Shown piece by piece: positions 1 through 7,891 of a DNA stretch of 64,000 nt. Where the stretch lies: positions 86,604 through 150,603 of the forward strand of contig CAZLQZ010000003.1 in assembly GCA_964561995.1 (NCBI GenBank), read 5' to 3'. Numbering within the stretch: the stretch's first letter is position 1; the number at the start of each line of letters is the position of its first letter. The DNA is from JABIAG01 sp964561995. GTDB taxonomy: Archaea; Nanobdellota; Nanobdellia; Woesearchaeales; JABIAG01. The notes beneath the pieces were generated by a model. It ran no database searches. It was not told where the DNA came from and worked only from the letters and a program-made list of their open reading frames with translations. The translations under genes and the position numbers were made by a program.

Positions 1-713
1 CATTTTATATAATTTGTAATTTGACAATTTTCAACTGGTTCATTAATTTGATAAAAATTAAATTTGTTAAAATTAGAATTTATTGGATAAACATCTTTAA
101 AGATATTAGTTATGTAAATAAATGCATCATTGGTCAATTCTTTTGAATTATCATATCCTAATCCTAAAAAAACCACATCTATTTTTTCTGTTACATCCCC
201 ATTATATGAAAGAGCAATACATTTATCCTCTTCAATTTCTTTTTCATTAGTTGCAATTATTTTAGTTTTATTGCCCAAACTTTCAAATTTTAATGAAATT
301 TTATTATTAATTGGTTTAATACACAAGGGATTATCTGAAACTTCAAAAAATTCAAGTTTTGTTGAAGGATATTCATTAGGTTCAAAAAAAATGTTTTTAT
401 CAGTTTCTAAATTTCTTTTAAGATCCAATTCGGGATTGGAAAATTGATTCATTTCATTATCTTTATCTATAAAACATATTTTTTCCATATTTTTTGGAAT
501 ATTAAAAGAGAAAGATTCAGAAGATCCTTGTTTTTTTGAAAAAGCATATTCATTAATTCTTTGATTAATTCCTCTAATAAAATTGTCATATTCTATTGTA
601 GAAATAGCAATTGAAACTTCACTTGTTTTAGTATAAAAATAGAAAGATGTGGCTCCAATAACTATTACCACGAAAATCATGATAAAAGGAAGTACATTTA
701 TTTGACCTTTCAT
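1..713 (-). CDS. Membrane-anchored M64-like metallopeptidase, partial
   Basis: An open frame begins with ATG at 713 and runs off the left edge (237 codons visible, no stop). The start MKGQINVLPF followed by about 18 hydrophobic residues resembles the class III (pilin-like) signal anchors of archaea. The remainder is a predicted extracellular domain. Near residues 185-230, DVVFLGLGYDNSKE, a helix, and FNKFNFYQINEPVE resemble the N-terminal part of the M64 (IgA peptidase) catalytic domain, where an FLGDGY strand precedes a KFNxY strand. The zinc-binding HExxH would lie outside the window, so activity cannot be judged. A TATA-like element at 737-745 sits about 25 bases upstream, suggesting a leaderless mRNA. 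The frame is certain; the M64 call is a fold-level guess from motif spacing. Confidence 0.6.
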   Translation of the reverse strand, partial: MKGQINVLPFIMIFVVIVIGATSFYFYTKTSEVSIAISTIEYDNFIRGINQRINEYAFSKKQGSSESFSFNIPKNMEKICFIDKDNEMNQFSNPELDLKRNLETDKNIFFEPNEYPSTKLEFFEVSDNPLCIKPINNKISLKFESLGNKTKIIATNEKEIEEDKCIALSYNGDVTEKIDVVFLGLGYDNSKELTNDAFIYITNIFKDVYPINSNFNKFNFYQINEPVENCQITNYIK

Positions 714-736
714 AATGTTTTTATTTTTAAATAGGT

Positions 737-745
737 ATATAAATA
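737..745 (-). promoter_or_regulatory. TATA box of the M64-like gene
   Basis: On the minus strand ATTTATATA lies about 25 bases before the ATG at 713. That spacing is typical of archaeal TBP boxes on leaderless transcripts. Confidence 0.5.
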
Positions 746-777
746 ATGCGGTTCTATTGTTTTAGGTTATTTTTGAA

Positions 778-1527
778 TTATTTAATTAATTTGTAATTTT
801 TTTTAATAAATCCAATTTGTTCTTCAATTTCTTTTTCATAATCATAAGAAATATACTTTTTACAAAGTTCAAACCAATTTAGAGTAATTATATTAACTAC
901 TGTTCTTGATTTAATTAAAGTATTTCTGTCCTCTTTAATATAATTAAATACTTGTTTTGGTATTCTTTTATTTTTTAAAAATAAATGTGCATAATCCAAT
1001 ATTTTTGGTCCACAAAATGTCTTTCCAAAATCAATGACATAAATCTCACCATTGTTTTTCAATATTTGATCCATCCCCCAATCTCCATGAACTGTCGAAT
1101 ATTCTGATGAAAATACTTTTTCAAAATATTTGCTTGCTTTTAATTCAGTCATTTTTTTAAAGAGTGGCGGCAGATATTTTTGAACTTTAACAAAATCTTT
1201 GTAAAATGACTCAAAATCATATTTTTCAAATTGCTTTAAACTTTTTGTTTCTTCATGAAATAAAGATATTGTTTTCAAAGCGATTTCAATATTAATTTCT
1301 TTTTCATTATTAGGTATAAATTCCATTATAAAAGCATTTTTCTCAATTGAATGTATTTTTGGAACTTTTATTTTTTTACAAACATTGTAAATTATTTTTT
1401 GATTTTCAATTTCACTGATAAAATCTTTGTGAATAGTTTTAAGAATAAATTTCTTCCCTTCAATTTCTATTAGTTCAACTTTTGACAAAGGCCATTGATG
1501 TATTACTTTAATTATTTTATGACTCAT
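778..1527 (-). CDS. APH/choline kinase-like small-molecule kinase
   Basis: A 249-residue protein of the aminoglycoside phosphotransferase/RIO-like kinase fold. Visible signatures are a strand with Lys30 (KFILK, candidate ATP-anchoring lysine), the catalytic loop HGDWGMDQIL at 147-156 with Asp149 as catalytic base, and the metal-binding IDFG at 165-168. The usual Asn of the HxDxxxxN loop is Gln154 here. Substrate cannot be told; DPANN members of this family are not usually antibiotic-resistance enzymes. It is a single gene, divergent from fen1. The minus-strand sequence TTAAATACC about 25 bases upstream is a plausible TATA box. Confidence 0.75.
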   Translation of the reverse strand: MSHKIIKVIHQWPLSKVELIEIEGKKFILKTIHKDFISEIENQKIIYNVCKKIKVPKIHSIEKNAFIMEFIPNNEKEINIEIALKTISLFHEETKSLKQFEKYDFESFYKDFVKVQKYLPPLFKKMTELKASKYFEKVFSSEYSTVHGDWGMDQILKNNGEIYVIDFGKTFCGPKILDYAHLFLKNKRIPKQVFNYIKEDRNTLIKSRTVVNIITLNWFELCKKYISYDYEKEIEEQIGFIKKNYKLIK

Positions 1528-1594
1528 TCTATAAATACAATTTTCGGGGTATTTAATGATTGTTATTAAAGAAATGAATAAATCTGTTTGTGAA

Positions 1595-1605
1595 TATTTA
1601 AATAC
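1595..1605 (+). promoter_or_regulatory. TATA box of fen1 operon
   Basis: TATTTAAATAC lies 22-32 bases before the fen1 ATG at 1627 and no Shine-Dalgarno is present. This suggests a leaderless or near-leaderless transcript covering fen1, the EamA transporter and trm5. Confidence 0.55.
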
Positions 1606-1626
1606 TGCAACTTAAATATTAAAATT

Positions 1627-2661
1627 ATGGGAGTAGCATTTAAAGATTTAATTAAAAAAGAAGAATTAGAATTAAAGGAATTAAAAGATAAAGTTTTAGT
1701 TATAGATACATTTAATATGCTTTATCAATTTATAACCACAATTCGAGGACCTGATGGAAGTGTTTTTACAGACTCAAAAGGAAGAGTAACTTCTCATATT
1801 ATTGGATTGTTTAGCAGAATTGTGAGGTTTTTAGAAATTGGTATTAAACCTGCATTTGTTTTTGATGGGATTGCACCAGATTTAAAAAAAGCCGAAAGAA
1901 AAAGAAGAAAAGAACTAAAACTTAAAGCAAAAGCAAAATATGAAATTGCTGTTAAAGAAAAAGATATGGAAAGTATGAAAAAATTTGCTTCAAGAACTTC
2001 TAGATTAACGCAAGATATGATTGATGATGCAAAAGATTTACTTGAAGCATTCGGTATTCCCATTATTCAAGCACCTTCTGAAGGAGAATCTCAAGCTGCA
2101 TATATGGTTAGTAAAGGAGATGCTTATGCTTCTGTAAGTCAAGATTATGATAGTTTGTTATTTGGTTGTACAATTTTAATACACAATCTTTCAATTGCAG
2201 GAAAAAGAAAAAAAATTCACGGTATAGGTTATAAAACTGTCAAACCCGAAAAGATCTTTTTTTCAGATGTAATGAACGAGTTAGGTATAGATCAAGATGG
2301 TCTAATTGTTTTAGGAATGTTGGTTGGAACCGATTATAATATTGGTGGAATAAAAGGAATTGGTCCTAAAAACGCACTAAAAAACGTAAAACAATACCAA
2401 GGTAATTATGATGAAATGTTTAAAAATTTAAAATGGGATGATTTTTTTGATGTTACTTGGCAAGAAGTTTTTAATGTTTTTAAAAAAATGCCTGTTAGTG
2501 ACGATTATGAATTAAAATGGGATCCAATTGATAAAGAAAAATTAAGAAAAGTTTTAATAGAAAAACATGAATTCTCAGAAGAAAGAGTTAATTCATCATT
2601 AGAAAGATTAAAAAAACATGATGATAAGAAAAAACAAAAAAGTCTTGGAGATTTTATGTAA
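1627..2661 (+). CDS. fen: Flap endonuclease 1
   Basis: A full-length 344-residue FEN-1, the structure-specific nuclease that removes 5' flaps in Okazaki-fragment maturation and base excision repair. The metal-binding acidic set is intact: Asp27, Asp80, Glu152, Glu154, Asp173, Asp175 and Asp236. The helix-hairpin-helix segment GIKGIGPKNA follows at 241-250. The C-terminus QKSLGDFM (337-344) is a PIP-box variant for the PCNA encoded at 52641-53387; the last aromatic position is Met. It is first of a tight three-gene operon, the next ATG following its stop codon directly. Confidence 0.95.
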   Translation: MGVAFKDLIKKEELELKELKDKVLVIDTFNMLYQFITTIRGPDGSVFTDSKGRVTSHIIGLFSRIVRFLEIGIKPAFVFDGIAPDLKKAERKRRKELKLKAKAKYEIAVKEKDMESMKKFASRTSRLTQDMIDDAKDLLEAFGIPIIQAPSEGESQAAYMVSKGDAYASVSQDYDSLLFGCTILIHNLSIAGKRKKIHGIGYKTVKPEKIFFSDVMNELGIDQDGLIVLGMLVGTDYNIGGIKGIGPKNALKNVKQYQGNYDEMFKNLKWDDFFDVTWQEVFNVFKKMPVSDDYELKWDPIDKEKLRKVLIEKHEFSEERVNSSLERLKKHDDKKKQKSLGDFM

Positions 2662-3543
2662 ATGACGTTTATTGAATTTATTTCGGGTTTTGATTGGTAT
2701 GTTTACATTTTACTAGGTACTCTTTTTGGTTCTATTTCATTTATTGTTCGAAAAAAAGTATTACAACATGAACACGCTCTAGAATATACTAGTTTTAGAT
2801 GTATTATTACTTTTATTTTATTTTTTATTTTAAGTTTTTTTATTTCTCTTAAAATAAGTATGTTTCATTTAATAATTATTTTTTTAACTGCGTTTATATC
2901 TTCAACAGGATTAATATTTAGAAATAAGGCCGTAAGGCACGGGGATATTTCTTCTGTAGCACCTCTTGGAGGAGTGACAAATATATTTGTTTTGGTATGG
3001 GGAATACTTTTTTTATCTGAATTTCCTGATTTAAATCACTTTTTTGGAATAATATTATGTTTTTTAGGTATATTTTTAATTGAATTCAATAAAAAATTCA
3101 AATTTAAAAAACTATTTGGTAAAAAATTCATCAAACAATATTTATTTGCTATGTTACTTTTTTCAATAGATGCAGTAATTTTAAGGTATCTTTTACTTCA
3201 AGGTTTAAGTCCGTTTACAGCTTTGTTTTATCTTTGGTTATTTATTACAATATTTATTATTTTAAAAGAACTCCAAGATCATGGTTTAAAGGATTTAAAA
3301 CATTTCAAAAAAGACTTTTTTTTAATATTCTGGACTACTTTTTTTATGTTTATTAGAAATATTCTTTTTTTGTTCGGATTATCTTTTCCAGCTGCCCAAA
3401 TAGTTTTAGCAAAAACAGTTGATAATTCAAGTAGTATTTTCATAACTTTTATAGGTGGAAGATTTTTTCACGAAAAACAATTAATTAGAAAATCGGTTGC
3501 GGCCTTAATAATTTTGATTGGTTCGTTAATGATTATTTTATAA
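2662..3543 (+). CDS. EamA/DMT-family membrane transporter
   Basis: A 293-residue polytopic membrane protein with about ten hydrophobic helices in two similar halves. This is the layout of the drug/metabolite transporter superfamily (EamA). The second half ends with the typical pattern of a paired-helix transporter, including AAQIVLAKTVDNSSSIF near 245 and a final very hydrophobic helix. The substrate is unknown. The ATG abuts the fen1 stop codon and trm5 follows after 1 base, so the three are surely cotranscribed. No functional link to DNA repair is evident. Confidence 0.75.
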   Translation: MTFIEFISGFDWYVYILLGTLFGSISFIVRKKVLQHEHALEYTSFRCIITFILFFILSFFISLKISMFHLIIIFLTAFISSTGLIFRNKAVRHGDISSVAPLGGVTNIFVLVWGILFLSEFPDLNHFFGIILCFLGIFLIEFNKKFKFKKLFGKKFIKQYLFAMLLFSIDAVILRYLLLQGLSPFTALFYLWLFITIFIILKELQDHGLKDLKHFKKDFFLIFWTTFFMFIRNILFLFGLSFPAAQIVLAKTVDNSSSIFITFIGGRFFHEKQLIRKSVAALIILIGSLMIIL

Positions 3544-3544
3544 A

Positions 3545-4369
3545 ATGAAAATTAAAGAAATGTTAAAAAAAGAATTAACTAAGAAAGAATTAGAATTATT
3601 ACCTACTTCTTTTGATTTGGTTGGTGATGTTTTAATTTTTAATCAATTTCCTGATGAATTAATAAAAAAAGAAAAAATAATAGGAAACAAATTGCTTGAA
3701 AATTTTAAAAATGTTAAAGTAATAGCTAAAAAAACAGGAAAATATTCTGGAACTTATAGAACTCCCAAATTAAAATTAATGGCTGGGCAAAGAAGAAAAG
3801 AAACAATACATAAAGAAAATGGCATTAGTTTAAAATTACATCCTGAAAATGTTTATTTTTCTGCTAGAACTTCTACAGAAAGAAAAAGAATTTATCAATT
3901 AGTTAGGAAGGGTGAAGAAGTTTTAGTTATGTTTTCTGGAATTGCACCTTTGCCCGTTGTTATAGCAAAAAATACCGACGTTAAGGAAGTATATGGCGTA
4001 GAAATCAATCCTTTTGGGCATAAATATGCTTTAGAAAACATTCAATTAAACAAATTGAAAAATGTTAAATTATTTCTTGGTGATGTTAGAAAAGTGTTAC
4101 CTGAAATTGATAAGAAGTTTGATAGAATATTGATGCCTTTGCCAAAAACAGCTGAAGAATTTTTAGATGTAGCATTAACAAAGATTAAGAAAAATGGTAT
4201 GATTCATCTGTATTCATTCATTTCAATGGAAGAAGTGCCTTCGATGAAAAAGAAAATCCATCAAATTTGTAAAGAAAATAATCAGAAATGTATTATTAAA
4301 GATGTTGTTAAATGTGGTCAGTTTTCTCCTCAAGAATATAGGATGTGTTTTGACATCAAATGTATGTAA
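3545..4369 (+). CDS. trm5: tRNA (guanine37-N1)-methyltransferase Trm5
   Basis: A 274-residue class I SAM methyltransferase of the Trm5/Tyw2 family, which makes m1G37 next to the anticodon to prevent frameshifting. Motif I is the glycine-bearing strand-loop VLVMFSGIAPLPVVIAK (126-142), the acidic motif is GVEINP (151-156), and the family catalytic motif MPLPKTAEEFL is at 197-207. The short N-terminal region resembles Trm5b/c rather than the longer bacterial-like forms. Tyw2 is the alternative, but the MPLP motif favours Trm5. It is last in the fen1 operon. Confidence 0.88.
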   Translation: MKIKEMLKKELTKKELELLPTSFDLVGDVLIFNQFPDELIKKEKIIGNKLLENFKNVKVIAKKTGKYSGTYRTPKLKLMAGQRRKETIHKENGISLKLHPENVYFSARTSTERKRIYQLVRKGEEVLVMFSGIAPLPVVIAKNTDVKEVYGVEINPFGHKYALENIQLNKLKNVKLFLGDVRKVLPEIDKKFDRILMPLPKTAEEFLDVALTKIKKNGMIHLYSFISMEEVPSMKKKIHQICKENNQKCIIKDVVKCGQFSPQEYRMCFDIKCM

Positions 4370-4404
4370 TTAAAATAAACAAATAATTATAAAAAAATAA
4401 AAAA

Positions 4405-4596
4405 TTATTTTTTCTTTCCTGCTTTGTATGCAAAAAATAAAGCTACAATTCCCAATGTTACCATTGCCCACGCAAGTGGAATCAAAAGTCCTAGTTGTTC
4501 ATTTGCAAGAATTAAAAATAATATCACTATAACTAAAAAAATTCCTCCTACTGAAGCCGGTATTGCAACAAAAGGGTTATTTTCGTTTTTCTTCAT
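4405..4596 (-). CDS. Small two-helix membrane protein
   Basis: A 63-residue hypothetical protein with two hydrophobic helices (about 15-31 and 35-57) separated by a short loop, and lysine-rich ends (MKKNE at the start, GKKK at the end). An AGAGGTGAT Shine-Dalgarno lies 5 bases before the ATG, supporting translation. The divergent TATA-like element at 4631-4639 could serve it. No family is recognised. Similar small membrane proteins are common in this genome (compare 26691-26858). Confidence 0.65.
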   Translation of the reverse strand: MKKNENNPFVAIPASVGGIFLVIVILFLILANEQLGLLIPLAWAMVTLGIVALFFAYKAGKKK

Positions 4597-4630
4597 AATA
4601 TCACCTCTTTTTTGTTAATTACTATAAACC

Positions 4631-4639
4631 TTTATAAAC
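4631..4639. promoter_or_regulatory. Bidirectional TATA element
   Basis: TTTATAAAC is nearly palindromic and lies between the minus-strand 63-aa gene and the plus-strand RNA-like locus. It is about 25-30 bases before the predicted 5' end of the latter (near 4655-4661) and about 20-25 bases before the 5' leader of the former. Confidence 0.4.
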
Positions 4640-4710
4640 TTTTTTTGTTTTACTCTATTGTACGCAGTGATTTGGTGAACACCAATTGACGAAAGGATGA
4701 TATAAAAGAG

Positions 4711-4731
4711 TAACTGATGAGCGTGCACTTA
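4711..4731 (+). repeat. Direct repeat copy 1 (21 bp)
   Basis: A 21-bp sequence starting TAACTGATGAG is repeated exactly at 4803-4823. It contains the UGAUGA-like element and the 3' strand of the possible kink-turn stem. The two copies enclose a 71-bp segment with the shared hairpin motif. Confidence 0.9.
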
Positions 4732-4802
4732 CATTTTCGTATGCTTTCTGATTTAAATGAAGAAACATACTTCGGGAGCTACAAACGAAACTGTAGAAAG
4801 AT

Positions 4803-4823
4803 TAACTGATGAGCGTGCACTTA
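4803..4823 (+). repeat. Direct repeat copy 2 (21 bp)
   Basis: Exact second copy of the 4711-4731 repeat. Both copies could compete to pair with the same upstream strand (TGTACGC, 4659-4665), so alternative RNA folds are possible. Confidence 0.9.
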
Positions 4824-4826
4824 ACT

Positions 4827-4852
4827 TTATTTTAATTATTAAAATAATTTTT
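4827..4852 (+). terminator. Hairpin plus T-run
   Basis: TTATTTTAA (4827-4835), a 3-base loop and TTAAAATAA (4839-4847) form a perfect 9-bp stem followed by five Ts. All pairs are A-U, so it is weak, but T-runs alone terminate in archaea. It would end the plus-strand RNA. Confidence 0.4.
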
Positions 4853-4932
4853 CTGAAAGAAAAGGATTTATTTAAATTTATCATTGTGCGGTGGTTCTGA
4901 TGTTTATTGGTTTGTAAAAGAAAAATAACTCT

Positions 4933-6060
4933 TTAACCATACATTTTACTATCAAAACTTTCTTTATCTTTAACATTAACTTTAGAAATTGCCTTTAGTA
5001 AATCTTCTTCTTTAATTATGTGTCTTTTATTTCTTAATGCAAAATAACCTGCTTCGGTACACACAGATTTTATTTCTGCACCTGAAAGTCCTTCCATATT
5101 TTTACAAATTCCATCTAAATCGATTTTTTCAAAATTCATTTTACTAGAATGTACTTTGAAAATTTCTTTTATTTCTTCAACAGATGGAAGAGGTACTTCA
5201 ATTAATCTATCCAATCTTCCTGGTCTTAATATTGCAGTATCTAAAATATCTTTTCTATTAGTGCATCCAATTATTTTAACATTGTCTAAATTCTTGAATC
5301 CATCAATTTCTGCAAGAAATTGCATGAAAGTTCTTTGAACTTCTCTTTCTCCACTAGTTCCAATTTCCACTCTTTGTGAAGCAATAGCATCAATTTCATC
5401 AATGAAAACAACCGAAGGGGCTTTGTTTCTTGCCATTTCAAAAAGATCTTTAACTAATTTAGCTCCTTCTCCAATAAATTTTTGTACTAATTCTGAACCA
5501 ACAATTTCAATAAAAGTAGAGTTTGTTGATGAAGCAACAGCTTTTGCAAGTAAAGTTTTACCAGTTCCTGGTTCTCCATGTAACAAAATTCCTTTTGGAG
5601 GTTGAATTCCTATTTTTTCGAATAATTCAGGTTGGTTTAATGGAAGTTCAATTACTTCTTTAATTTCTTGAATTTGACTTTTTAATCCACCAATATGCTC
5701 CCAAGAAACATCTGGTTTTTCAACAATAACGAATTTTTCAACATCAAAATTACTTAATGAAGTATGTTTTTTTACAATGTTAAGATTTCTTTGTTCTACA
5801 AAAACATAATCTCCCGGAATTAAAGTTCCTACACTTTCAGGATTAGTAACTAAAAAAGAATTTCCATTAGGTACTTTTATTATTACTTCTTTATCAATAA
5901 CGTCTTTAACTTCACAAACCATTAAAGGATTCGTTTTAAAGGAGTCTAATTCATTTTTTAATTGAGAAACAGTCTGTTTTAAAATATTATTTTCTGATTC
6001 TAATTGATTCATGCTTGAAACATAAGAATACATTTCTTTTTCGTAGCTCTCGTTCCCCAT
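4933..6060 (-). CDS. pan: Proteasome-activating nucleotidase PAN
   Basis: A 375-residue AAA ATPase that unfolds substrates and opens the 20S proteasome gate. The N-terminal coiled coil (about 5-42) and an OB-type domain (about 45-100) precede the AAA module. Walker A is GEPGTGKT (162-169; Glu in place of the usual Pro), Walker B FIDEID (219-224), and the second region of homology contains RPGRLD (279-284). The C-terminal MYG fits the HbYX motif that docks into the proteasome alpha ring. A TATA-like element at about 6081-6092 suggests a leaderless transcript. A PAC2-type assembly chaperone is at 56684; no proteasome subunit is in the window. Confidence 0.93.
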   Translation of the reverse strand: MGNESYEKEMYSYVSSMNQLESENNILKQTVSQLKNELDSFKTNPLMVCEVKDVIDKEVIIKVPNGNSFLVTNPESVGTLIPGDYVFVEQRNLNIVKKHTSLSNFDVEKFVIVEKPDVSWEHIGGLKSQIQEIKEVIELPLNQPELFEKIGIQPPKGILLHGEPGTGKTLLAKAVASSTNSTFIEIVGSELVQKFIGEGAKLVKDLFEMARNKAPSVVFIDEIDAIASQRVEIGTSGEREVQRTFMQFLAEIDGFKNLDNVKIIGCTNRKDILDTAILRPGRLDRLIEVPLPSVEEIKEIFKVHSSKMNFEKIDLDGICKNMEGLSGAEIKSVCTEAGYFALRNKRHIIKEEDLLKAISKVNVKDKESFDSKMYG

Positions 6061-6157
6061 CTTTTTAATAAATTTCTTTTACTTTAAATAGGTTGTGGAT
6101 ATACTGATTAGGGGTAACTTAGCAAACTTTTTAAACAATTAGAGTTTTTATAAAACA

Positions 6158-7222
6158 ATGGACTCAAGAATAAAAAAACTGGCAAAAATCTTAACAGATT
6201 ACTCAATAAAGATTAACAAAGGAGATAAAATTAGAATACTTTTTGATTCAGAAGCAAAAGAATTAGCATTGGAATGTTATAAAAATATTATTTTAAAAGG
6301 TGCATTTCCAATAGTTCATTGTAATATGCCTGGTTTTGGTTATGCTTATTACAATTTAGCTTCAGAAGAACAATTAAAAGAATTTCCAAAATTAGCCGAA
6401 CATGAAATCAAAGCTTGTCAAGGTATAATTAATATTGGTGGATCTTATAATACTAAAGAGTTAAGTAATATAGAACCTAAAAAAATAGCCACAAGAAGAA
6501 AAATAACTTCACCGTTGTCTGATTTTATAGTTGATCAAAACAATTGGGTAATTGTAGAATCTCCAACGCACGCTTTAGCTCAAGATGCTGAAATGTCACT
6601 TGAAGAGTTTGAAGAATTTGTATTTTCATCAACAAACGTCGAATGGCAAGAAGAATCTAAAAAACAAGATAAACTAAAAGAAGTTTTAGACAAAGGAAAA
6701 GAAGTAAGAATTGTTGGAAAAAATACAGATATAAGTTTTAGTATTGAAGGAAGACAAGGCATTAAATGTGATGGTCATAGAAATATGCCTGATGGAGAAG
6801 TTTTTGTTGCTCCTGTTGAAGACACAACTCAAGGTTTTGTTGAATATTCTTTTCCTGCGATATATGGTGGAAGAGAAGTTTCTGGAATCAAATTAAAATT
6901 TGAAAAAGGTAAAGTTGTTGAAGCAACAGCTAATAAAAATGAAGAATTCTTAAAAGAAATGATTGCAACTGACCCGGGAAGTTGTAAACTTGGCGAATTT
7001 GGTATTGGAGTTAACTTTGGAATTAAAAAATTCGTCAAACAAATATTATTTGATGAAAAAATAGGTGGAACTGTACATCTTGCTTTGGGAAGAGCATACA
7101 AAGAAGGTAATGGTAAAAATGAGTCTGCCGTTCATTGGGATATGATTAAAGATTTAAGAGAATTTGGTAAAATAATTATTGATGGAAAAATAATTATGGA
7201 AAATGGCAAATTTAAAATTTAA
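6158..7222 (+). CDS. M29-family leucyl aminopeptidase (AmpS/PepS-like)
   Basis: A 354-residue protein of the thermophilic M29 aminopeptidase family, a cytoplasmic two-metal exopeptidase. Diagnostic segments are PDGEVFVAPVE (211-221, metal-binding Glu), LGEFGIGVN (278-286, second Glu), the TVHLALG histidine (His307) and SAVHWDMI (His326 and Asp328). All metal ligands are present. It overlaps the convergent M24 peptidase gene by 4 bp. A CTTTTTAAAC TATA-like element lies about 25 bases upstream. Together with the next two genes it makes a cluster of three unrelated metallopeptidases. Confidence 0.88.
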   Translation: MDSRIKKLAKILTDYSIKINKGDKIRILFDSEAKELALECYKNIILKGAFPIVHCNMPGFGYAYYNLASEEQLKEFPKLAEHEIKACQGIINIGGSYNTKELSNIEPKKIATRRKITSPLSDFIVDQNNWVIVESPTHALAQDAEMSLEEFEEFVFSSTNVEWQEESKKQDKLKEVLDKGKEVRIVGKNTDISFSIEGRQGIKCDGHRNMPDGEVFVAPVEDTTQGFVEYSFPAIYGGREVSGIKLKFEKGKVVEATANKNEEFLKEMIATDPGSCKLGEFGIGVNFGIKKFVKQILFDEKIGGTVHLALGRAYKEGNGKNESAVHWDMIKDLREFGKIIIDGKIIMENGKFKI

Positions 7223-7845
7223 TTTATTTTAATTAATTTTTTTGTTACATTTTTAGTCAGAATTTCTTTTTCCCCTTTGTCATTAATTAAAACATCATCT
7301 TCAATTCTAATCCCCCATTTATTTTTTACATAAAATCCTGGTTCAATAGTTACAACATTATTTTTTTTAAGTTTAAGTGGTAATGGTTCATGAACAATTT
7401 TTCCTAAACCGTGACTTAAAGAATGAATAAATAATTTATTTTTTTCTCCTAATCTTTTTCTAAATGCTTTTTCAATATATCTTACTTTTGAGTTTAATTT
7501 GCATTGTTTTAACATTTTATTTTGTTCTTTTAACAAATAGTGGTATGTTTTTTGTTCTTTTTCTGTTGGATTTCCAATATAAATTGTACGAGTAATGTCT
7601 GAGCAATAACCTTTGTGTTTAATGCCATAATCAATAACACAAAATCCTTTTTTCAATTCACTATTTCCTTCATAATGTGGTAAAGAAGCCCCATTTCCTG
7701 AAGCTACTATTGTAGGAAAAGCCAATTCAAAATCTTTTTCTAAAAAGTCTTTCACTTCTTTTTCTGTTTTAAATTGAGAAAATTTTTCTAAACATTCATT
7801 CATTCTTTTACAAGTTAATTGACAGGCTTTTCTTATTTCATCCAT
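7219..7845 (-). CDS. Minimal M24 aminopeptidase (Xaa-Pro/methionyl type)
   Basis: A 208-residue protein consisting of only the pita-bread catalytic domain of M24. The five metal ligands can be traced: Asp72 (VIDYG), Asp83 (CSDITRT), His145 (SLSHGLG), Glu168 (TIEPG) and Glu182 (RIEDD). The HGLG-x-HEP pattern is more like aminopeptidase P/prolidase than methionine aminopeptidase, but the N-terminal domain of those enzymes is missing. It shares a divergent promoter region with the M16 gene. Confidence 0.85.
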   Translation of the reverse strand: MDEIRKACQLTCKRMNECLEKFSQFKTEKEVKDFLEKDFELAFPTIVASGNGASLPHYEGNSELKKGFCVIDYGIKHKGYCSDITRTIYIGNPTEKEQKTYHYLLKEQNKMLKQCKLNSKVRYIEKAFRKRLGEKNKLFIHSLSHGLGKIVHEPLPLKLKKNNVVTIEPGFYVKNKWGIRIEDDVLINDKGEKEILTKNVTKKLIKIN

Positions 7846-7858
7846 TATTTACATCGTA

Positions 7859-7873
7859 AAGCTTATATAGCTT
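7859..7873. promoter_or_regulatory. Palindromic bidirectional TATA
   Basis: AAGCT-TATAT-AGCTT is a perfect inverted repeat centred between the divergent M24 (start 7845) and M16 (start 7892) genes. The symmetric TATATA core could place TBP for both directions. Confidence 0.45.
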
Positions 7874-7891
7874 AAATTAATTGTGGTAATA

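Larger units (their letters stand above)
4655..4852 (+). ncRNA. Candidate structured RNA with two tandem units
   Basis: This is the only stretch over 300 bases without a gene (4597-4932). It holds a TATA element, two tandem repeat units and a terminator-like hairpin, all pointing to a plus-strand RNA of about 190 nt. Unit 1 starts GTACGC (4660-4665) and ends GCGTGC (4721-4726); these can pair. Between the strands, AGU-GA (4666-4670) faces GA (4719-4720) followed inward by U-U, U-A, U-G, G-U and G-C pairs, which matches a kink-turn. Unit 2 starts GTATGC (4739-4744) and ends with the second GCGTGC (4813-4818). It carries the 29-nt motif shared with 10483-10511. I recognise no known RNA family. 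A C/D-box guide was considered but box order is wrong. Confidence 0.5.

Noticed and set aside
130..447. Plus-strand frame of 105 codons at the left edge
   Set aside because: It is antisense to the M64-like minus-strand gene, which has a TATA box, a signal helix and domain-like sequence.
4686..4823. Hammerhead ribozyme core strings (CTGATGAG and CGAAAC)
   Set aside because: Both strings occur, but CGAAA precedes CTGATGAG by only about 15-20 nt and the sequence before CGAAA cannot pair with GCGTGC after CTGATGAG. No permutation gives three stems with the cleavage site.
4711..4823. CRISPR-like direct repeats
   Set aside because: Only two 21-bp repeats with a single 71-bp interval that is itself structured, and no cas gene in the window.
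4690..4860. C/D-box guide RNA (UGAUGA and CUGA boxes)
   Set aside because: UGAUGA and CUGA are present, but the order and spacing (27 and 40 nt, no clear C'/D' pair) do not fit an archaeal C/D sRNA. A kink-turn is still possible.
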